Below are positions 1 through 9,092 of a DNA stretch of 64,000 nucleotides, piece after piece. Numbering within the stretch: the stretch's first letter is position 1; every line of letters begins with the position of its first letter. The notes below the pieces were generated by a model that had not been told where the DNA came from, made no database searches, and saw only the letters and a list, made by a program, of their open reading frames with translations. The stretch is from Ornithinimicrobium humiphilum (GTDB lineage Bacteria > Actinomycetota > Actinomycetes > Actinomycetales > Dermatophilaceae), in assembly GCF_006716885.1 (NCBI RefSeq), contig NZ_VFPU01000001.1, positions 1,860,001 through 1,924,000 of the forward strand, given 5' to 3'. Made by a program: the position numbers and the translations under genes.

Positions 1-542
1 ACCAGGGTGTCCTGCGGGCCGACGCCCAGCTGGTCGTTGCCGGCGGAGCCGAAGCCCTCCTCGGCGGGGATCGTCAGCAGGAAGGTCTCGCCCACGGAGC
101 GGCCGGGCAGCTCGTTCAGGAACGCCGGGAAGAGCATCTCGTTGCTCAGGTCGATGACGACGGTCTCGTCGTTCTGGTAGGTCGACGCGAACGGCTCGCC
201 GGTGGCACCGTTGACCGCGACGTAGCGGACGCGCACCTCGTGGCCCTCCTCGACCGCGTCACCGTCGCCCTCCTCGACGGTCTCGGTCTCGGTGCTCGCC
301 ACGACGAAGGGCAGGTCGCTGTCCGCGAAGGCCGACCCGTCGCGCTCGATGACCGGCTCGTCGCCGCTGGTGTCCACGGACAGCTCGGAGATGTCACCGG
401 TGGGAGCCAGCGAGGTGGCCGCGGCGTCGTCGGAGGTGGCGGTCTGGTCGGCCTGGTCGGCGTCGCCGTCGGTAGCGCAGGCGGACAGGAGGAGAAGGGG
501 AGCGGCAGCCAGGGCGGCCAGCCGCAGTCGGGGAGAACGCAC
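1..542 (-). CDS. FKBP-type peptidyl-prolyl isomerase lipoprotein (partial, C-terminus outside window)
   Basis: The GTG start at 542 follows an AAGGA ribosome site six bases upstream. The N-terminus is a lipoprotein signal: Arg residues, a Leu/Ala core and the lipobox LLSAC. A Thr/Asp/Ala linker follows, then an FKBP-like beta fold (EEGHEVRVRYVAVNG, then the flap segment IPAEEGFGSAGND). The reading frame is still open at the window edge, so about 180 codons are visible. Family role: prolyl cis-trans isomerisation of exported proteins on the outer face of the membrane. It lies 109 bases downstream of pafA on the same strand, a neighbour I recall in other actinobacterial Pup loci. The visible domain looks divergent, and a second FKBP domain may follow off the edge. 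Confidence 0.8.
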   Translation of the reverse strand, partial: MRSPRLRLAALAAAPLLLLSACATDGDADQADQTATSDDAAATSLAPTGDISELSVDTSGDEPVIERDGSAFADSDLPFVVASTETETVEEGDGDAVEEGHEVRVRYVAVNGATGEPFASTYQNDETVVIDLSNEMLFPAFLNELPGRSVGETFLLTIPAEEGFGSAGNDQLGVGPQDTL

Positions 543-651
543 GCGCGATCCTTACGTCGAGGTCAAGTCTGAGCCGGAGCGCGCCGCATACGGTGCGACC
601 GACCGGGACAGACTATCCATGCCTGGCTGGACGTCCGGTGGGAACCGGCCC

Positions 652-2031
652 TCAACGACCCCCGCCGCCGCGCACCGAGGCGATGAGCTCGTCGACGCGG
701 GCGTCCACGCTCGCGAACGGGTCCTTGCACACGACCGTGCGGGAGGCCGAGTCGTTGAGCTTGAGGTGGACCCAGTCGACGGTGAAGTCGCGCCGGTGCT
801 CCTGCGCGGCGCGCACGAAGTCACCGCGCAGCCTGGCGCGCGTCTCCGGCGGCGTGTGCATCGCGGCCCGCACCCGCTCGTCGTCGACGAGGGTCCTCGC
901 GGCCCCCGAGCGCTGCAGGATCGGCAGCAGCCCCCGCGTCGGGTGGACGTCGTGCCAGGCCAGGTCCAGCTGCTGCAGCCGCTCGTCGTGCGGGGCCAGC
1001 CCGTGCTTCGCCGCGTAGGAGTCGAGCAGCTTCTTCTTCATCACCCACTCGATCTCGGTGTCGACCAGGCCCAGGTTGCCGGTCTCGACGGCGTGCAGGG
1101 TCCGCTCCCACAGCTCCAGCACCTGGTCGTAGGGCGCGGTGCGCGCCAGCCCGCTGCGCTCTGCGTGCCGCGACGCGAGCTCGAGGAGCGTGCGCTGCAG
1201 CTCCAGGGCCGTGATCGTGCCGCCGCTGGCCAGCGCCAGCGGGCGCCGCCCGCTCGGGTCGCGGCTGACGTCCCGGATCGCCTGCACCGGGTTGGCCAGG
1301 CCGAGGTCGGGCACGACGGTGCCGGCCTCGAGCATCTGCAGGACCAGGTCGGTCGTGCCCACGCGCATCAGGGTCGTGGTCTGGCTCATCGTCGAGTCGC
1401 CAACGATGACGTGCAGCCTGCGGTAGCGCTCGGGGTCGGCGTGCGGCTCGTCGCGGGTGTTGATGATCGGCCGCGACCGGGTCGTCGCCGACGACAGCCC
1501 CTCCCACATGTGGTCGGCCCGCTGCGAGACGAGGTAGGTGGCCCTCTCCCCCACCACGTGCAGCCGGCCCGCGCCGCTCACCAGCTGGCGGGTGACGAGG
1601 AAGGGCACGAGCGTGTCGGTGATCCGCTCCAGCCGCGGCGTCCGGGCGATGAGGTAGTTCTCGTGCGAGCCATAGGAGTTGCCGCGCGAGTCGACGTTGT
1701 TCTTGAGCACGTAGACGGTGGCGTCGAAGCCCTCCTCGGCGAGCCGCTGCTCGGCGTCGTCGGCGAGGTCCTGCACGACCAGCTCGCCGGCCTTGTCGTG
1801 CGCGACCAGGTCGAGCAGGTCGGTGCACTCGGCGGTGGCGTACTCCGGGTGGGAGCCCACGTCGAGGTAGAGCCGGGAACCGTTGACGAGGAAGACGTTG
1901 CTCGAGCGGCCCCAGGCGACGACCTTGCGGAAGAGGTAGCGGGCGACCTCCTCCGGGGACAGCCGTGAGGTCCCCCGGAACGTGGCGTTGACGCCGAACT
2001 CGGTCTCGATGCCCATGATCCGGCGGTCCAC
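652..2031 (-). CDS. pafA: Pup--protein ligase PafA
   Basis: This is the proteasome accessory factor that joins the C-terminal Glu of Pup to substrate lysines using ATP. It belongs to the carboxylate-amine ligase fold related to glutamine synthetase. The N-terminus [14 protein letters not shown] is the family signature, and that fixes the GTG start at 2031. An AGGAGG site inside the end of prcA lies just upstream. The conserved segment [15 protein letters not shown] holds the Asp (residue 57 here) that aligns with the catalytic base of characterised PafA. Length is 459 residues, close to the mycobacterial enzyme (about 452). It starts four bases after the prcA stop, so it is translationally coupled and is the last Pup gene of the operon. 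Confidence 0.97.
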   Translation of the reverse strand: MDRRIMGIETEFGVNATFRGTSRLSPEEVARYLFRKVVAWGRSSNVFLVNGSRLYLDVGSHPEYATAECTDLLDLVAHDKAGELVVQDLADDAEQRLAEEGFDATVYVLKNNVDSRGNSYGSHENYLIARTPRLERITDTLVPFLVTRQLVSGAGRLHVVGERATYLVSQRADHMWEGLSSATTRSRPIINTRDEPHADPERYRRLHVIVGDSTMSQTTTLMRVGTTDLVLQMLEAGTVVPDLGLANPVQAIRDVSRDPSGRRPLALASGGTITALELQRTLLELASRHAERSGLARTAPYDQVLELWERTLHAVETGNLGLVDTEIEWVMKKKLLDSYAAKHGLAPHDERLQQLDLAWHDVHPTRGLLPILQRSGAARTLVDDERVRAAMHTPPETRARLRGDFVRAAQEHRRDFTVDWVHLKLNDSASRTVVCKDPFASVDARVDELIASVRGGGGR

Positions 2032-2035
2032 GCGC

Positions 2036-2758
2036 TCAGCCCTCCTGGTCGGTCGGGGTGGTGCCGGACCCGTCGGCAGCGGCGAGGTGGGTCTCCACCT
2101 CGGGCCCGGGTATGCGGCGGAAGGCCCGACGCGGGCGCGCCCGGTCGAGCAGGGCCACCTCGAGGTCGGCAGCGCCCAGCTCCCGACCACCGGCGCGCGC
2201 CAGTCCCGCGACGGCGCGGCGCAGCGCGACGTCCAGCGGGGCCGTCGGGTCGAAGCCGTCGGCCAGCGCGGCCGCGACACCCTCGGCGGCACCGCCCATC
2301 GCCACCAGCCCGGGCTCGTCCGACACTGACCCGTCGTAGGTCAGCCGGTAGAGCTGGTCGGCGGCCGGGTCGGGCCCCACCTGCGCGACGGTGATCTCCA
2401 CCTCGTAGGGCTTGCTCTCGGTGGTGAAGACCTGGCCGAGGGTCTGGGCGTAGGCGTTGGCCAGCGCCCGGGCCGTGACGTCGCTGCGGTCGTAGGAGTA
2501 GCCGCGCAGGTCGGCATACCGGATCCCGGCCACCCGGAGGTGCTCGAACTCGGTGTACTTGCCCACGGCGGCGAAGCCGATGCGGTCGTAGATCTCGGAG
2601 ACCTTGTGCAGCGAGCTGGACGGGTTCTCGGCGACGAAGAGGATGCCCTCCCGGCAGCTGAGGACGACGACGGAGCGGCCGCGGGCGATGCCCTTGCGGG
2701 CGTAGTCGGCCCGGTCCTTCATGAACTGCTCGGGCGAGACGTACATCGGGATCGTCAT
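2036..2758 (-). CDS. prcA: Proteasome subunit alpha
   Basis: PrcA forms the outer rings of the 20S proteasome, which gate the pore and dock Mpa. The 240-residue protein begins [27 protein letters not shown], split across the usual N-terminal gate and first helix. It then shows the alpha-subunit core ([17 protein letters not shown]) and ends in a long Ala/Gly/Pro-rich C-terminal tail. Its ATG overlaps the prcB stop (ATGA), as expected for subunits made in equal amounts. It lacks the catalytic N-terminal Thr, which is normal for an alpha subunit. Confidence 0.97.
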   Translation of the reverse strand: MTIPMYVSPEQFMKDRADYARKGIARGRSVVVLSCREGILFVAENPSSSLHKVSEIYDRIGFAAVGKYTEFEHLRVAGIRYADLRGYSYDRSDVTARALANAYAQTLGQVFTTESKPYEVEITVAQVGPDPAADQLYRLTYDGSVSDEPGLVAMGGAAEGVAAALADGFDPTAPLDVALRRAVAGLARAGGRELGAADLEVALLDRARPRRAFRRIPGPEVETHLAAADGSGTTPTDQEG

Positions 2759-3600
2759 CGGGCACCTCCCGGGTTGTCGCGCCGGGCGGCGACGAGGTCC
2801 GTCACGATCCGCTCAAGGTCGGGGGCGGGGACGAAGCGGGTGCAGTCCGCGGTGACCACGGCGCAGGTCGGCCAGATCTGCCGGCCCAGGTCGGGGCCTC
2901 CGGTCGCGGAGTCGTCGTCGGCCGCGTCGTAGAGCGCCTCGACGGCCACGCGGACCGCGTCCTCGGGCGCCAGCGCGGGACGCCAGAGCTTCTTCAGCGC
3001 GCCGCGGGCGAAGAAGGCGCCCGAGCCGATGCTGTGGTGGGCCGCCTCCTCGTAGCAGCCTCCCGCGAGGTCGTAGGAGAACACGCGGCCCTGCCGGGCG
3101 GTCAGGTCGTAGCCCGCCAGCACCGGGAGCACCGACAGCCCGCGGAAGGCGTTGCCGAGGTTGCCGCGGATCATCGCGGAGAGCCGGTTGGCCTTGCCCT
3201 CCAGCGACAGCAGCGTGCCCTCGATCTTCTCGTAGTGCTCGAGCTCGACCTGGAGCAGCCGCACCAGCTCGACGGCGATGCCGGCCGTGCCGGCGATGCC
3301 GACCACCGAGTAGTCGTCGGCGGCGTAGACCTTCTCCATGTCACGGCTGGCGATGACGTTGCCCATCGTCGCCCGCCGGTCACCGGCCATGACGACGCCG
3401 TCGGCGCAGGTCAGGGCCACGATCGTGGTGCCGTGCGGCAGCTCGGGCGCGCCGGCGACGGCCGACTCCCCCAGGGCCGCTCCCGGCAGCAGGTGCGGTG
3501 CCTGCTGGCGCAGCAGCTCGGTGAAGGAGGAGCCACCGGCCCCGTGGGTCAGGGAGCGCAGGTCGCCCATCCCTCCCGGCGACCCGGGCTCGCGGCTCAC
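2755..3600 (-). CDS. prcB: Proteasome subunit beta precursor
   Basis: PrcB is the catalytic subunit, an Ntn-hydrolase activated by removal of its propeptide. I chose the GTG at 3600, which overlaps the pup stop as GTGA. It gives a propeptide of exactly 57 residues ending HG before [20 protein letters not shown], the same propeptide length as in Mycobacterium. Thr58 becomes the nucleophile, and the catalytic Asp and Lys lie in the following strand and in GDRRAT. An internal ATG at 3570 has the GGGAGG only one base away and would shorten the propeptide, so it is less likely. Length is 281 residues, and the gene overlaps prcA by four bases. Confidence 0.95.
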   Translation of the reverse strand: MSREPGSPGGMGDLRSLTHGAGGSSFTELLRQQAPHLLPGAALGESAVAGAPELPHGTTIVALTCADGVVMAGDRRATMGNVIASRDMEKVYAADDYSVVGIAGTAGIAVELVRLLQVELEHYEKIEGTLLSLEGKANRLSAMIRGNLGNAFRGLSVLPVLAGYDLTARQGRVFSYDLAGGCYEEAAHHSIGSGAFFARGALKKLWRPALAPEDAVRVAVEALYDAADDDSATGGPDLGRQIWPTCAVVTADCTRFVPAPDLERIVTDLVAARRDNPGGAR

Positions 3601-3803
3601 TGGCCGCCCTTCTGCACGAAGCCGTGCACGAAGTCGGTGGCGTTCTTCTCGAGCACGCCGTCGATCTCGTCCAGGAGCGAGTCGAGCGCGTCGTCCCGCT
3701 CGGTGCTGCTGGCCTGCGGAGCGGCCGGAGCGGGCTCCGGCGCCTCCGGGCCGGGCGCGTCGTCGTCGCGGCGCCGGGAGTGGAACTGCTGCGAACCTGC
3801 CAT
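3597..3803 (-). CDS. pup: Prokaryotic ubiquitin-like protein Pup
   Basis: This 68-residue, disordered protein modifier starts [15 protein letters not shown]. It has a Pro/Ala-rich middle, an amphipathic helix ([21 protein letters not shown]) that family knowledge says coils with Mpa, and the tail FVQKGGQ. The terminal residue is Gln, so Dop must deamidate it to Glu before PafA can use it. The gene lies 12 bases after dop and overlaps prcB by four bases. An AGAGG site precedes the ATG. Confidence 0.97.
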   Translation of the reverse strand: MAGSQQFHSRRRDDDAPGPEAPEPAPAAPQASSTERDDALDSLLDEIDGVLEKNATDFVHGFVQKGGQ

Positions 3804-3815
3804 GACGGGATCCTC

Positions 3816-5357
3816 TCAGACGTCCTCGCTCGCCAGCTCGGTGAGGAGGGAGGCGGTGGTGGTGTGCCGTGCCAGCAGGCCCGAGATCCGCTCCCGGGTC
3901 GCGGCGGTGGGCTCGGGCACCTGGACCCGGCGGAGCTTTCCACGCTCGTCGAGCAGCACGACGGAGTCCCAGGAGGCGGCCCGGACGTCGCCGCCGAAGC
4001 GACGCACGCACTCGCCGCGGAACCAGGCGCGGGTGTCCTCCGGCGGATCGGTGACCGCGCTGGCGACCTCATCCACGGGGACCAGGCGCTCGAGCCGGCC
4101 GGCGGCCCGCAGCTTCTGCGCGAGCCCGCGGGCCGGGTCGAGGTCGTGCCACTGGATGTCCATCGCGGCCAGCCGTGGGTCGTCCCAGCCGGCCCCGGTG
4201 CGCTCGCGGAAGCGCTCGAGCAGCACGAGCTTGGCGACCCACTCGACCTGGGCCGCGCACTCTGCCGGGTCGCGACGCAGGGCGTCGAGCACCGACCGCC
4301 AGCGGGTCAGGACCTCGGTGGTGTCGGCGTCCGGCTCCCAGGCCTCGTGGCCCGAGGCCGCGGCCCGCTCGACCGCCTCGAGGTAGGACTCAAGCAGGTC
4401 GGGACCGGTGAGATCGCGCCCGTCGGTCAGCGGCACCGTGGTCCGCAGGCTCGGGTCGTGGGAGATCTGCTTCACCGCCGTGACGGGGTCGGCCAGCCGC
4501 ACGTCCGGGACCCAGCCGGGGTGCGTCTCGACCAGCCGCAGCACGGCGCTGAGGGAGCCGAGCGCCAGCAGCGTGGTGACGTCGGCCATCGTGGCGTCGC
4601 CGACGATGACGTGCAGCCGGCGGTGGACGTGCGGCGTCGCGTGCGGCTCGTCGCGCGTGTTGACGATGGGCCGGCGCAGCGTGGTCTCCAGCCCCACCTC
4701 GGCCTCGAGGTAGTCGGCCCGCTGGCTCAGCTGGAAGCCGGACCGCTCGCTGACCTGCCCCAGCCCCACGCGTCCAGCGCCAGCGATGACCGGCCGGGCC
4801 ACGAGGAACGGGATGAGCTGGGCCGCCAGCCGGTCGAAGGGGACGGTGCGGGGCACGAGGTAGTTCTCGTGCGTGCCGTAGGAGGCGCCCTTGCCGTCGA
4901 CGTTGTTCTTGTAGAGCGAGACCGCGCGGCCCTGCTCGGCCAGGGTGCGGACCGCCGCGAGACCGACCAGCTCCCCCGCCCGGTCGTAGCGGACCGCCTC
5001 GCGGGGCGAGGTGACCTCTGGCGAGGAGTACTCGGGGTGGGCGTGGTCGACGTAGAAGCGCGCCCCGTTGGAGAGCACCGAGTTGGCGATCGTCGGGTCG
5101 AAGGTGTCGGTCAGCTGGGAGACGTGCGCCAGGGCTCGGGCCATCTCGTAGCCACGGGCGTCGCGCAGCGGCGTCTCGTCGGCGTAGTCCCAGCCGGAGC
5201 CGGTCGGCAGGGCTGCGGTCGGGCCGGCCCCCGCGGCGTAGGCGCGCACCACCTGGCCCGAGAGGACCATCGGCGTCAGCGGCTCGCCGCGCTGGTCGAC
5301 CTGGGTGCTGGTGATGCCCAGCTCGGTCTCGATCCCCATGACGCGGCGGACGCTCAT
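3816..5357 (-). CDS. dop: Pup deamidase/depupylase Dop
   Basis: Dop deamidates Pup-Gln to Pup-Glu and also removes Pup from substrates. It is a paralogue of PafA, seen in [16 protein letters not shown] at the start and [15 protein letters not shown] around residue 102. Asp104 there matches the essential Dop aspartate. The segment at about residues 40-80, absent from PafA, is the Dop loop. Length is 513 residues (about 505 in Mycobacterium). TAGGGT six bases before the ATG suggests a leaderless promoter sitting in the end of the upstream TetR gene, so this is probably the head of the dop-pup-prcB-prcA-pafA operon. Confidence 0.96.
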   Translation of the reverse strand: MSVRRVMGIETELGITSTQVDQRGEPLTPMVLSGQVVRAYAAGAGPTAALPTGSGWDYADETPLRDARGYEMARALAHVSQLTDTFDPTIANSVLSNGARFYVDHAHPEYSSPEVTSPREAVRYDRAGELVGLAAVRTLAEQGRAVSLYKNNVDGKGASYGTHENYLVPRTVPFDRLAAQLIPFLVARPVIAGAGRVGLGQVSERSGFQLSQRADYLEAEVGLETTLRRPIVNTRDEPHATPHVHRRLHVIVGDATMADVTTLLALGSLSAVLRLVETHPGWVPDVRLADPVTAVKQISHDPSLRTTVPLTDGRDLTGPDLLESYLEAVERAAASGHEAWEPDADTTEVLTRWRSVLDALRRDPAECAAQVEWVAKLVLLERFRERTGAGWDDPRLAAMDIQWHDLDPARGLAQKLRAAGRLERLVPVDEVASAVTDPPEDTRAWFRGECVRRFGGDVRAASWDSVVLLDERGKLRRVQVPEPTAATRERISGLLARHTTTASLLTELASEDV

Positions 5358-5361
5358 GACC

Positions 5362-5931
5362 TCACCCTACGAGGCGGGAGAGCACCGTCTGGACCAGGGC
5401 GCCGTACTCGCGCACGACGGCCTCCTCCTCCTCGGGCCCGCGGTCGAGCAGCCGGAAGGTCCGCACGCCCGCGGCGAGGCCGATCATGAGGCAGGCCAGC
5501 TGCTCGGCGTGCCGGACGTTGTGCTCGTCGAGCGGGAAGCGCCCGAGGAAGCGCTCGCGGAAGTCGGCCAGCGCGGCGGCCCGGTCGGGCGCGTCCTGCA
5601 GGAGGTACATCGCCCGCAGCCAGGGCTCGGCGGCGTCCTTGTCGCGGCGCGTCAGCATGCGGCGCACGAGCAGCTCGCCCATCCCCTCGATGGGGGTGTC
5701 GGGCAGCAGCGGCGACGGCTCGGCGGGCGTCGCGAGGGCGTGGAGCTGCTCCTTGGAGCCGGCGATCTTCATGACCATGGCGGGCGAGACCCCGGCCTGG
5801 GCGGCGACCTCGCGGATCGTCACCGCGGCATACCCCCGCTCCCCGAAGAGGCGGCGGGCGACCTGGAGGACCTCCTCGCGGGTCTGGCGGCCCCGGGCCT
5901 CGCGGTCCTCCCCGCAGGAGGACCCGCTCAC
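5362..5931 (-). CDS. TetR-family transcriptional regulator
   Basis: 189 residues. Residues about 14-60 (TREEVLQVARRLFGERGYAAVTIREVAAQAG) form the TetR helix-turn-helix, and the rest is an all-helical ligand domain without a family I recognise. The recognition helix reads VSPAMVMKIAGSK, where most TetR proteins have a Tyr-His/Tyr-Arg pair, so its target contacts may be unusual. Its ATG overlaps the stop of the MFS transporter gene (ATGA), so the two are one operon. The inverted repeat over the transporter start (7951-7968) is the natural candidate operator for autoregulation. Confidence 0.9.
   Translation of the reverse strand: MSGSSCGEDREARGRQTREEVLQVARRLFGERGYAAVTIREVAAQAGVSPAMVMKIAGSKEQLHALATPAEPSPLLPDTPIEGMGELLVRRMLTRRDKDAAEPWLRAMYLLQDAPDRAAALADFRERFLGRFPLDEHNVRHAEQLACLMIGLAAGVRTFRLLDRGPEEEEAVVREYGALVQTVLSRLVG
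5364..5369 (-). promoter_or_regulatory. Likely leaderless -10 element of the dop-pup-prcBA-pafA operon
   Basis: TAGGGT on the minus strand is followed by six bases (GAGGTC) and then the dop ATG. Transcription from a -10 at this distance would start at or next to the ATG. The element overlaps the last codons of the TetR gene. No clear -35 is visible. Confidence 0.55.
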
Positions 5932-7961
5932 CGGGACTCCCCGGCCAGCACCGCCGGCTCCCGGGGTGTGCCGGTCTCAAGGTCGATGTCGAGCGTCGCC
6001 GAGGTCGAGTGCACGGTGAGGGCACGGGAGCGGGTGCGTCCGCTCGGGTGGTCCACGGCCGTGAGCACGTAGCGCCCCGGCGGGGGCAGCCCGATCTCGT
6101 AGGCGCCCTGCTCGTCGGCGGTGGTGGTGCCGACGTACTCGCCCGAGTGCCGGATGAGGGAGATCATCGCCGAGCCCAGCGGCCGGCCGGAGTCGGTGAC
6201 GTTGCCGGAGAGCAGCAGCCGCCGGGTCATCGTCACCGGCGCCACCTCGCCGGACTCCAGGTGCACCAGGCTGGACTGCGGGGCCCAGCCGTCGGCGGAG
6301 ACCACGAGAAGGTACTCCCCGCTGGCGGGCAGCGCCAGCGCGAAGCGACCGTCGTTGTCGGTGCGGCCCCAGTCGACGTGCCGGCCGTCGGGGTGCAGGA
6401 CGGTCGCGACCGCCTGGCGCAGCGGACGTCCCTCGTGCGAGAGCACCTGGCCGCGCACGAGCACCTCGGGCCGCTCGCCCTCCACCTTGACGTGGGTCCG
6501 CTCCCCCGCCGGCGCGGGCGCGCCCGCCCGGTCCGCGACCACCTCGGGGACCCGCTGCGGCCGACGGATGAAGGCGGCGATGAAGGCACCGCCCAGGGCG
6601 GCGGCGGTGCCCGCCCAGAAGACGGTCTGGTAGGCCCCGAGCGTGGGCACCTGCGCGCCGCTGGCGGTGGTCATCGTCCAGGCGGCGAAGACGGCGGCCA
6701 CCATCGCCGAGGCCGACGAGGTGCCGATGGAGCGGAGCAGGGTGTTGAGGCCGTTGGCCGAGGCCGTCTCGGTGATCGGCACGGCCCGCATGATGAGGGT
6801 CGGCATCGCGGCGAACGCCAGCGCCGTCCCGAGCGAGGCCACGCCCGAGGTGACCATGACCTCCAGCACCGAGCCGTGCAGCAACGCACGGGCGACGAAG
6901 CCGACGGCCAGGACCAAGGACCCCAGGATGAGGATGAGCCGGGGGCCGTGGCGCCGGATGAGCGCGGCGGCCACCGGGGACATGACCACCATGAGGATGC
7001 TCGCCGGCAGCATCCACAAACCGGTGGCGACCACCGAGAGGCCGAAGCCGTAGCCCGTCTCCTCGGGCATCTGCACCTGCTGCACCGAGGTGAGGAAGTT
7101 GGCGAACATCGCGAAGCCGACGAGCACCGAGGCGGCGTTGGTGAGCAGCACGGTCCGCCGCGTCGAGGTGCGGATGTCGACGAGCGGCTGCCCGGCACGC
7201 AGCTCCCAGGGGACCCAGGCCGCCAGCACGATCGCCGCGGTGGCCAGCAGGGTGAGCGTCAGGGGCGAGAGGAAGCCCCACGTGCCGGCCTTGCTCACCG
7301 CCAGCAGGAAGCACGTGAGCGCGATCGAGAGCAGCAGCGCGCCGACGTAGTCGAAGCGGCCGCGGGTGCGGACCTCCGACTCGGGCACGACCCGCAGCAC
7401 CGCGATCAGCATGACCACCGCGAAGCCGCCGGAGACGTAGAAGAGCGTGTGCCAGTCCCAGCGGTCGTAGATCACGCCCGCGAGCGGCATACCGACCGCA
7501 CCACCGATGCTCAGCGTGGCCGACATCAGCGCCACGCCCGAGCCCACCCGCTCGGCCGGGAGGTGGTCGCGCATGATGCTGATGCCGACCGGCACCAGGC
7601 AGGCCCCCAGGCCCGACAGCCCGCGGCCGAGCACGACGAGCGCCAGCTCGGTGCTCAGCGCCGCCACGATCGAGCCGACGATGACCGCCCACATGCAGAC
7701 GACCAGCATGAGGCGCTTGCCGAACATGTCGGCCAGCCGCGACACGATCGGCGTCCCCACCGCGGCGGTGAGCAGCGTGACCGTCACCAGCCAGGACGCG
7801 TTGTCGCTGGTCGTGCCCAGGATCTCGGGGAAGTCCGGCAGCAGCGGCAGCACGAGGGTCTGCTGGAGGGAGACGAGGGTGCCGCAGAGCGCGAGGACGG
7901 CGATCACGAGGGTGGTGGAGGGTGCTCGCCGGGGCGCCGCCCCCGGCTTCGGTGAACGCAT
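5928..7961 (-). CDS. MFS efflux transporter (DHA2-like) with two C-terminal carboxypeptidase-regulatory-like domains
   Basis: The first roughly 480 residues are a multi-spanning major facilitator of the drug:proton antiporter type (SLQQTLVLPLLPDF in helix 1, ADMFGKRLMLVV in the first loop, GRGLSGLGACLVP). The last 180 residues are not membrane. They contain two successive beta-sandwich repeats of the carboxypeptidase regulatory-like type (VRGQVLSHEGRPLRQAVATV..DNDGRFALALP, then LSGNVTDSGRPLGSAMISLI..DEQGAYEIGLP). I chose ATG 7961 because TATCAT lies seven bases upstream, which fits a leaderless start. ATG 7970 is the alternative. Substrate unknown. It is co-transcribed with the TetR gene. Confidence 0.88.
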   Translation of the reverse strand: MRSPKPGAAPRRAPSTTLVIAVLALCGTLVSLQQTLVLPLLPDFPEILGTTSDNASWLVTVTLLTAAVGTPIVSRLADMFGKRLMLVVCMWAVIVGSIVAALSTELALVVLGRGLSGLGACLVPVGISIMRDHLPAERVGSGVALMSATLSIGGAVGMPLAGVIYDRWDWHTLFYVSGGFAVVMLIAVLRVVPESEVRTRGRFDYVGALLLSIALTCFLLAVSKAGTWGFLSPLTLTLLATAAIVLAAWVPWELRAGQPLVDIRTSTRRTVLLTNAASVLVGFAMFANFLTSVQQVQMPEETGYGFGLSVVATGLWMLPASILMVVMSPVAAALIRRHGPRLILILGSLVLAVGFVARALLHGSVLEVMVTSGVASLGTALAFAAMPTLIMRAVPITETASANGLNTLLRSIGTSSASAMVAAVFAAWTMTTASGAQVPTLGAYQTVFWAGTAAALGGAFIAAFIRRPQRVPEVVADRAGAPAPAGERTHVKVEGERPEVLVRGQVLSHEGRPLRQAVATVLHPDGRHVDWGRTDNDGRFALALPASGEYLLVVSADGWAPQSSLVHLESGEVAPVTMTRRLLLSGNVTDSGRPLGSAMISLIRHSGEYVGTTTADEQGAYEIGLPPPGRYVLTAVDHPSGRTRSRALTVHSTSATLDIDLETGTPREPAVLAGESR

Positions 7962-7968
7962 GTTCACC
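7951..7968. promoter_or_regulatory. Inverted repeat overlapping the MFS start: candidate TetR operator
   Basis: GGTGAAC-GCAT-GTTCACC is a perfect 7-base inverted repeat with a 4-base spacer. It covers the MFS ATG (7961), and a good -10 (TATCAT, minus strand, 7974-7969) abuts it. Binding here would block initiation of the MFS-TetR transcript. Confidence 0.6.
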
Positions 7969-7994
7969 ATGATAGGGCGTGGGAGGATGCGGTC

Positions 7995-8357
7995 GTGTCG
8001 CGAAAGGCCTACCTCCTCGACGTCCTGGTCGTCCTCGCCTTCGCCGCGGCGGGGCGGGCCAGCCACGACCTCGACGGCGACGTCCTCGGGGTCCTGACCA
8101 CCGCCTGGCCCTTCCTCGTGGGTATGGCGTCCGGCTGGGCCGTCGTCCGGCTGCTGCCGCTCCCCCTGCGCCGCTGGTGGGCCGAGGGGCTCTTCGTCGT
8201 CGGCGACACCTTCGTCATCGGCATGGCCCTGCGGTGGATCACGGGCGGCGGGACGGCGCTGCCGTTCGTCCTCGTCGCGGCCGGCGTCCTGACCGCCGGG
8301 ATGCTCGGCTGGCGCCTGGTCGAGGACCTCGTCAGCCGTCGGCGGCGGGCAGCCTGA
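7995..8357 (+). CDS. DUF3054 family membrane protein
   Basis: 120 residues from a GTG start. It has four predicted membrane helices (LLDVLVVLAFAAAGRASH, VLTTAWPFLVGMASGWAVV, LFVVGDTFVIGMALRW, LPFVLVAAGVLTAGMLGW). The GRASHD motif in helix 1 and TAWPFLVG in helix 2 are what I recognise of DUF3054. Function unknown in the family. It is divergent from the MFS-TetR operon, with 33 bases between the starts, and its 3' end overlaps the convergent TetR gene by 26 bases. Confidence 0.85.
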   Translation: MSRKAYLLDVLVVLAFAAAGRASHDLDGDVLGVLTTAWPFLVGMASGWAVVRLLPLPLRRWWAEGLFVVGDTFVIGMALRWITGGGTALPFVLVAAGVLTAGMLGWRLVEDLVSRRRRAA

Positions 8358-9021
8358 GCAGCGTGCCGTCGACGAGGGCCTCGAGGCCCGCCCGGTAGCC
8401 GTCCCGGCCGGCGATCTCCGGCCAGCGTGGCCCGACCGCCGCCAGGTGCGGGGTCTCGGGGCGGGCGAAGGCCTCGGCGAAGAGCTCGGCCCGCCGCTCG
8501 GGCGCCTCGCTGCGCTCCCGCGACCGGGTGCGCACCAGCAGCTCGCCGACGGTGTAGAACCACGACGCCCGGAAGAGGGAGACCGCCTGCTCCGGGGTGC
8601 AGCCGAGGTCCACCGCCGCCCCCACGACGGCCTCCACCATGCGCAGCGCCGGTCCGCCGACCCGCGCGAGGAAGCCGTCCACCGTGAGGACCTCGGCCGC
8701 CCGGGGCCAGTCGTCCAGCGCGTCGTGGATGGCGACCAGCGCGACGAGGATCCGCTCCCTCGGGTCCTCCGGCAGCTCCACCGCGCCGAGCGCCCGCTCG
8801 ACGTGCTCGTCGAGGAGCTGCAGCAGCAGGTCCTCGCGGTCGCGGACGTGGTGGTAGAGCGTCGTCGTCCCCACCCCGAGCTCGGCCGCCAGGCGCCGCA
8901 GCGTGAGCCGGTCCCAACCCTCGGCGTCCACCACCCGGCGGGCGGCGGCCAGGATGGCGGCCCGCGACGTCACGGGCGGGCGTCCCCGGCGCGGGGCGGT
9001 CTCGTCGGTCACGGGCCCCAT
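8332..9021 (-). CDS. TetR-family transcriptional regulator
   Basis: 229 residues from ATG 9021. A Pro/Arg-rich arm (RRGRPPVTSRAAILAAARR) leads into the helix-turn-helix, with LRRLAAELGVGTTTLYHHVRDREDLL at about residues 40-66, split here by the usual Tyr-His contact. The C-terminal part resembles the TetR_C ligand domain of tetracycline-type repressors. It is divergent from the MFS gene at 9082, and the imperfect repeat at 9073-9092 is the probable operator. No ribosome site precedes the ATG, so the message may be leaderless. Confidence 0.9.
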   Translation of the reverse strand: MGPVTDETAPRRGRPPVTSRAAILAAARRVVDAEGWDRLTLRRLAAELGVGTTTLYHHVRDREDLLLQLLDEHVERALGAVELPEDPRERILVALVAIHDALDDWPRAAEVLTVDGFLARVGGPALRMVEAVVGAAVDLGCTPEQAVSLFRASWFYTVGELLVRTRSRERSEAPERRAELFAEAFARPETPHLAAVGPRWPEIAGRDGYRAGLEALVDGTLLRLPAADG

Positions 9022-9044
9022 TGTGCCGGTCCCGTGCAGACCTG

Positions 9045-9074
9045 TTGACGCGACCCTCCTGCCCCGGTTACTTT
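9045..9074 (+). promoter_or_regulatory. Promoter of the MFS gene at 9082
   Basis: TTGACG (9045-9050), an 18-base gap, then TACTTT (9069-9074). The ATG lies seven bases after the -10, so transcription would start at or beside the start codon. Confidence 0.6.
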
Positions 9075-9092
9075 TTCGTACATGTTCGGAAA
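9073..9092. promoter_or_regulatory. Imperfect inverted repeat over the MFS start: candidate TetR operator
   Basis: A dyad centred on ACATGT (9080-9085), with arms TTTNCGN and NCGNAAA; eight of ten base pairs match. It spans the end of the -10 element and the ATG at 9082, directly between the TetR gene and the transporter. Confidence 0.5.
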
